A stretch of DNA of 37,091 nt. Source: CAIKZD01 sp041675165 (GTDB taxonomy: Bacteria; Patescibacteriota; Minisyncoccia; Moranbacterales; UBA2206). The first letter of the stretch is position 1, and each line of letters starts with the position of its first letter. Below are positions 35,371 to 37,091 of the stretch, piece by piece. The stretch spans positions 1 to 37,091 of the forward strand of contig JBAYUI010000013.1 of assembly GCA_041675165.1 (NCBI GenBank), read 5' to 3'. The translations under genes and the position numbers were made by a program. The notes beneath the pieces were generated by a model. That model saw only the letters and a list, made by a program, of their open reading frames with translations, did no database searches and was not told where the DNA came from.

Positions 35371-35429
35371 TTTTTGCGAATATATTGAAGTGTCAGTTGT
35401 AGTTATAGAAGCATTTTTGTAAAAAAATA

Positions 35430-35560
35430 ATAATTAATAACCAAACACCAAGGAACAAGATACAAACAAATTTCAAATTACAATAACCAAATTGCAAAAA
35501 GCCTGATTATTGTTTATTGAATATTGTTTGGTTATTGTAACTTGTATCTTGGTTATAAAT
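35430..35560. repeat. AT-rich imperfect palindrome before trxA
   Basis: The left arm holds AACCAAACACCAAGGAACAA and AATTTCAAATTACAATAACC words; the right arm (ATTGTTTGGTTATTGTAACT at 35523-35542, then TTGTATCTTGG) is complementary. The right arm matches, inverted, bases 4719-4739 upstream of bL25 in about 20 of 22 positions. Confidence 0.75.
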
Positions 35561-35563
35561 CAT

Positions 35564-35878
35564 ATGGCAATGGAATTCACCGATCAAAATTTTGATCAAG
35601 AAGTTATGAAAAGCGATAAGCCGACATTGGTTGATTTTTGGGCACCATGGTGCGGACCTTGCCAGATGATGGGGCCGATCGTGGAAGAGTTGGCGAGCGA
35701 GATGGGGGACAAGGTCAAAGTTGGGAAGCTTAACGTGGATGAAAACCCAGCCACCGCCCAAGCCTTCACCGTGATGTCCATTCCGACCATCCTCATTTTC
35801 AAGGACGGGAAAGTGGCGCAAAAGTTCATAGGGGTCCAATCGAAAGAAGCGTTGAAAGAGGCGTTGGAGAAGATATAA
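35564..35878 (+). CDS. trxA: Thioredoxin
   Basis: 104 residues from the ATG at 35564 (an ATG at 35570 is also possible; anything upstream is translated repeat). Thioredoxin reduces protein disulfides in the cytoplasm. Marks: MEFTDQNFDQEVMKSDKPTL, VDFWAPWCGPCQMMGPIVEE with the classic WCGPC active site, KVGKLNVDENPATAQAFTVM, the cis-Pro SIPTILIF, and KDGKVAQKFIGVQSKEALKE. All residues needed for activity are present and length is typical. The gene for its reductase follows 125 bp downstream, beyond another AT-rich repeat. Confidence 0.96.
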   Translation: MAMEFTDQNFDQEVMKSDKPTLVDFWAPWCGPCQMMGPIVEELASEMGDKVKVGKLNVDENPATAQAFTVMSIPTILIFKDGKVAQKFIGVQSKEALKEALEKI

Positions 35879-35960
35879 AAATTCAAATATCAAAATCCAA
35901 AAAATTTGTCATTTGGATTTATGATTTGATTTGTCATTTGAGCTTTGAAATTTGGAATTA
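35879..35960. repeat. AT-rich imperfect palindrome between trxA and trxB
   Basis: AAAATCC/CAAAT words from 35881 face TTTGTCATTTGGATTT (35905-35920) and GATTTGTCATTTGAG words. It contains the inverted copy of the 16-mer shared with 12037-12052 and 22466-22481. Confidence 0.75.
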
Positions 35961-36003
35961 AATCAGCTTTTATTTCTCGCAGTTATAATATCAAGGAATA
36001 ATA

Positions 36004-36939
36004 ATGCAAACTGAAAAAATTTACGATCTCATCATCATCGGAACAGGTCCCGCGGGCCTCACTGCTTCCATTTATGCTTCGCGCTACAAGCTGGAGCATC
36101 TGATTTTTGGCGCGGAATCGGGCGGTCAGATGAATGAAATTTATGATATTGAGAATTGGCCGGGGGATACGCGCCTGAGCGGACATGATCTGATCGCGCG
36201 CTTCGTCTCTCATACGGAAAATTATGGGGTTAAGGTCCAAAGAGAGGCTGTCGGCTTCATCCGGAAAAATAGTGAAGGACTTTTTGAGATAGAAACTTCA
36301 CGGGAAATTTATCTGGCCAAGGCAATAATTTTGTCGATGGGGGCCAAAGCTCGCAAAATGGACATTCCGGGAGAAAAAGAATTCACAGGACGCGGAGTGT
36401 CGTATTGCGCCACTTGCGACGCGATGTTTTTTCGTGGTAAGACCGTAGCGGTGGTCGGCGGCGGCAACAGCGCGGCCACAGTTGCCTTGGAGCTCTCTGA
36501 TTTTGCCACTAAAGTTTATCTGGTCAGCACGGAGGAAAGGCTTGCGGCCGAGCCGGCTTGGTTGGAAAAGATGGCTAATGATCCGAAAATAGAATTGATC
36601 AAGGGGACTAAGGTTTTGGAGATAAAAGGCGCCGATGTAGTGGAAAAAATAGTTCTCGATAGGGTTTATGATGACAAGACAAGCTTGGCGGTTGATGGCG
36701 TTTTCATCGAAGTCGGCACGGAACCGGGAGTGGAATTGGCGCAAAAGATCGGAGTGGCTATCGACGCGCAGAACTATATCCAAGTCAAAGAAGATATGAG
36801 CACTAATATAGAAGGTTGTTTCGCGGCCGGTGACATCACGACGGGATCGAATAAATTCCGCCAAGTCCTGACGGCGGCGGCCGAAGGGGCCATTGCCGCG
36901 AACGGAGTGTATAAAAAAATAAAACTAAACCAGAAATAA
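36004..36939 (+). CDS. trxB: Thioredoxin-disulfide reductase
   Basis: 311 residues, normal length. The enzyme passes electrons from NADPH through FAD to thioredoxin. Marks: YDLIIIGTGPAGLTASIYAS (FAD site GxGxxG), GGQMNEIYDIENWPG, YCATCDAMFFRGKTVAVVGG with the redox pair CATC and the NADPH-binding GGGNSA, and GCFAAGDITTGSNKFRQVLT then AAAEGAIAA near the end. In the NADPH-specificity loop the sequence is VYLVSTEERLAAEPAWLEKM, lacking the usual HRR(D/E)xxRA basic residues, so NADPH preference may be weak or changed. ATG at 36004 with AAGGA at 35993-35997, 6-nt spacing; TATAAT at 35984-35989. Confidence 0.95.
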   Translation: MQTEKIYDLIIIGTGPAGLTASIYASRYKLEHLIFGAESGGQMNEIYDIENWPGDTRLSGHDLIARFVSHTENYGVKVQREAVGFIRKNSEGLFEIETSREIYLAKAIILSMGAKARKMDIPGEKEFTGRGVSYCATCDAMFFRGKTVAVVGGGNSAATVALELSDFATKVYLVSTEERLAAEPAWLEKMANDPKIELIKGTKVLEIKGADVVEKIVLDRVYDDKTSLAVDGVFIEVGTEPGVELAQKIGVAIDAQNYIQVKEDMSTNIEGCFAAGDITTGSNKFRQVLTAAAEGAIAANGVYKKIKLNQK

Positions 36940-36971
36940 AAGAGTGTCTCCTTCTGGATACACTCACTCCT

Positions 36972-37091
36972 ATGCCCTCTCTCTGCCAAACCCTCCAAAA
37001 AGAATATGTCGAACTGGAAAAGCTGCAACAAGAATTTGCCGCGGCCTTGGACGTGGCCGTGAAAACCAATGAGACCGCCAAAATCAAAGAA
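36972..37091 (+). CDS. Start of a protein of unknown function (3' end outside window)
   Basis: The first 40 residues from the ATG at 36972 are visible: MPSLCQTLQKEYVELEKLQQ then EFAAALDVAVKTNETAKIKE, without a stop. It looks like an amphipathic coiled-coil helix, with no signal peptide. A short hairpin (GAGTGT 36942-36947 / ACACTC 36960-36965) lies in front, without a clear ribosome site. No family can be assigned from this much. Confidence 0.5.
   Translation, partial: MPSLCQTLQKEYVELEKLQQEFAAALDVAVKTNETAKIKE

Overview
This window looks like a chromosomal segment of an uncultured Patescibacteria / Candidate Phyla Radiation bacterium, probably of the Parcubacteria side. Grounds: compact single-copy housekeeping genes mixed with CPR-type orphans (a DUF5663-like protein next to a VirB4/TraG-like ATPase, a PP2C-like domain fused to a beta-propeller, C-x-D...VDCGG membrane proteins), AT-rich word repeats between genes, and very few Shine-Dalgarno sites in front of housekeeping genes. 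TGA is used as a stop (gene ending at 14230), so this is not one of the UGA=Gly lineages. The assignment is inference; no 16S or marker tree is available here.

Layout. 1-4540: the end of a secreted Ig-like protein, a signal-anchored orphan, RodA, a small SD-led orphan and a secreted beta-helix protein. 4597-9355: bL25, a coiled-coil lytic transglycosylase, MurA and MreB. 9482-13978: two GT4 glycosyltransferases, DNA polymerase III delta' and FtsQ. 14075-14527: two very small SD-led genes. 14628-18146 (minus): two GT-C membrane glycosyltransferases in an operon. 18347-24998: a co-oriented set of a 1093-aa membrane protein, two small acidic proteins and a VirB4/TraG-like ATPase, the best candidate for a lineage-specific envelope or transfer machine. 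25142-27328: small accessory genes, including a PurN-like protein that stops where the catalytic motif should be. 27444-30371: an odd tRNA-Asp-like RNA, a transmembrane pseudophosphatase/propeller protein (minus) and tRNA-Glu. 30372-33443: an accessory stretch with an archaeal-type ATPase/nuclease, a GNAT enzyme and a degenerate IMPase-like protein. 33502-37091: polyprenyl synthase, a cis-prenyltransferase, thioredoxin, thioredoxin reductase and the start of one more gene.

How it fits together: RodA, MurA, MreB, FtsQ and the lytic transglycosylase make, shape and remodel peptidoglycan. The two prenyltransferases can supply the lipid carrier used for cell wall and glycan export, and the GT4 and GT-C enzymes decorate lipids or surface proteins. 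Thioredoxin and its reductase form a complete disulfide-reducing pair.

The most striking non-gene structure is a family of AT-rich, imperfectly palindromic repeats built from words such as AAATCCAAAT and AATTTCCAATTT. They fill at least seven intergenic gaps and also appear in frame inside both GT4 glycosyltransferases at the inter-domain linker. A GC-rich inverted repeat is likewise in frame inside the delta' gene. This recalls the coding-sequence-invading palindromic elements of Rickettsia. Promoters of the form TTGACW-(16/17)-TGC-TANNNT precede many transcription units, and most small genes are closed by clear intrinsic terminators.
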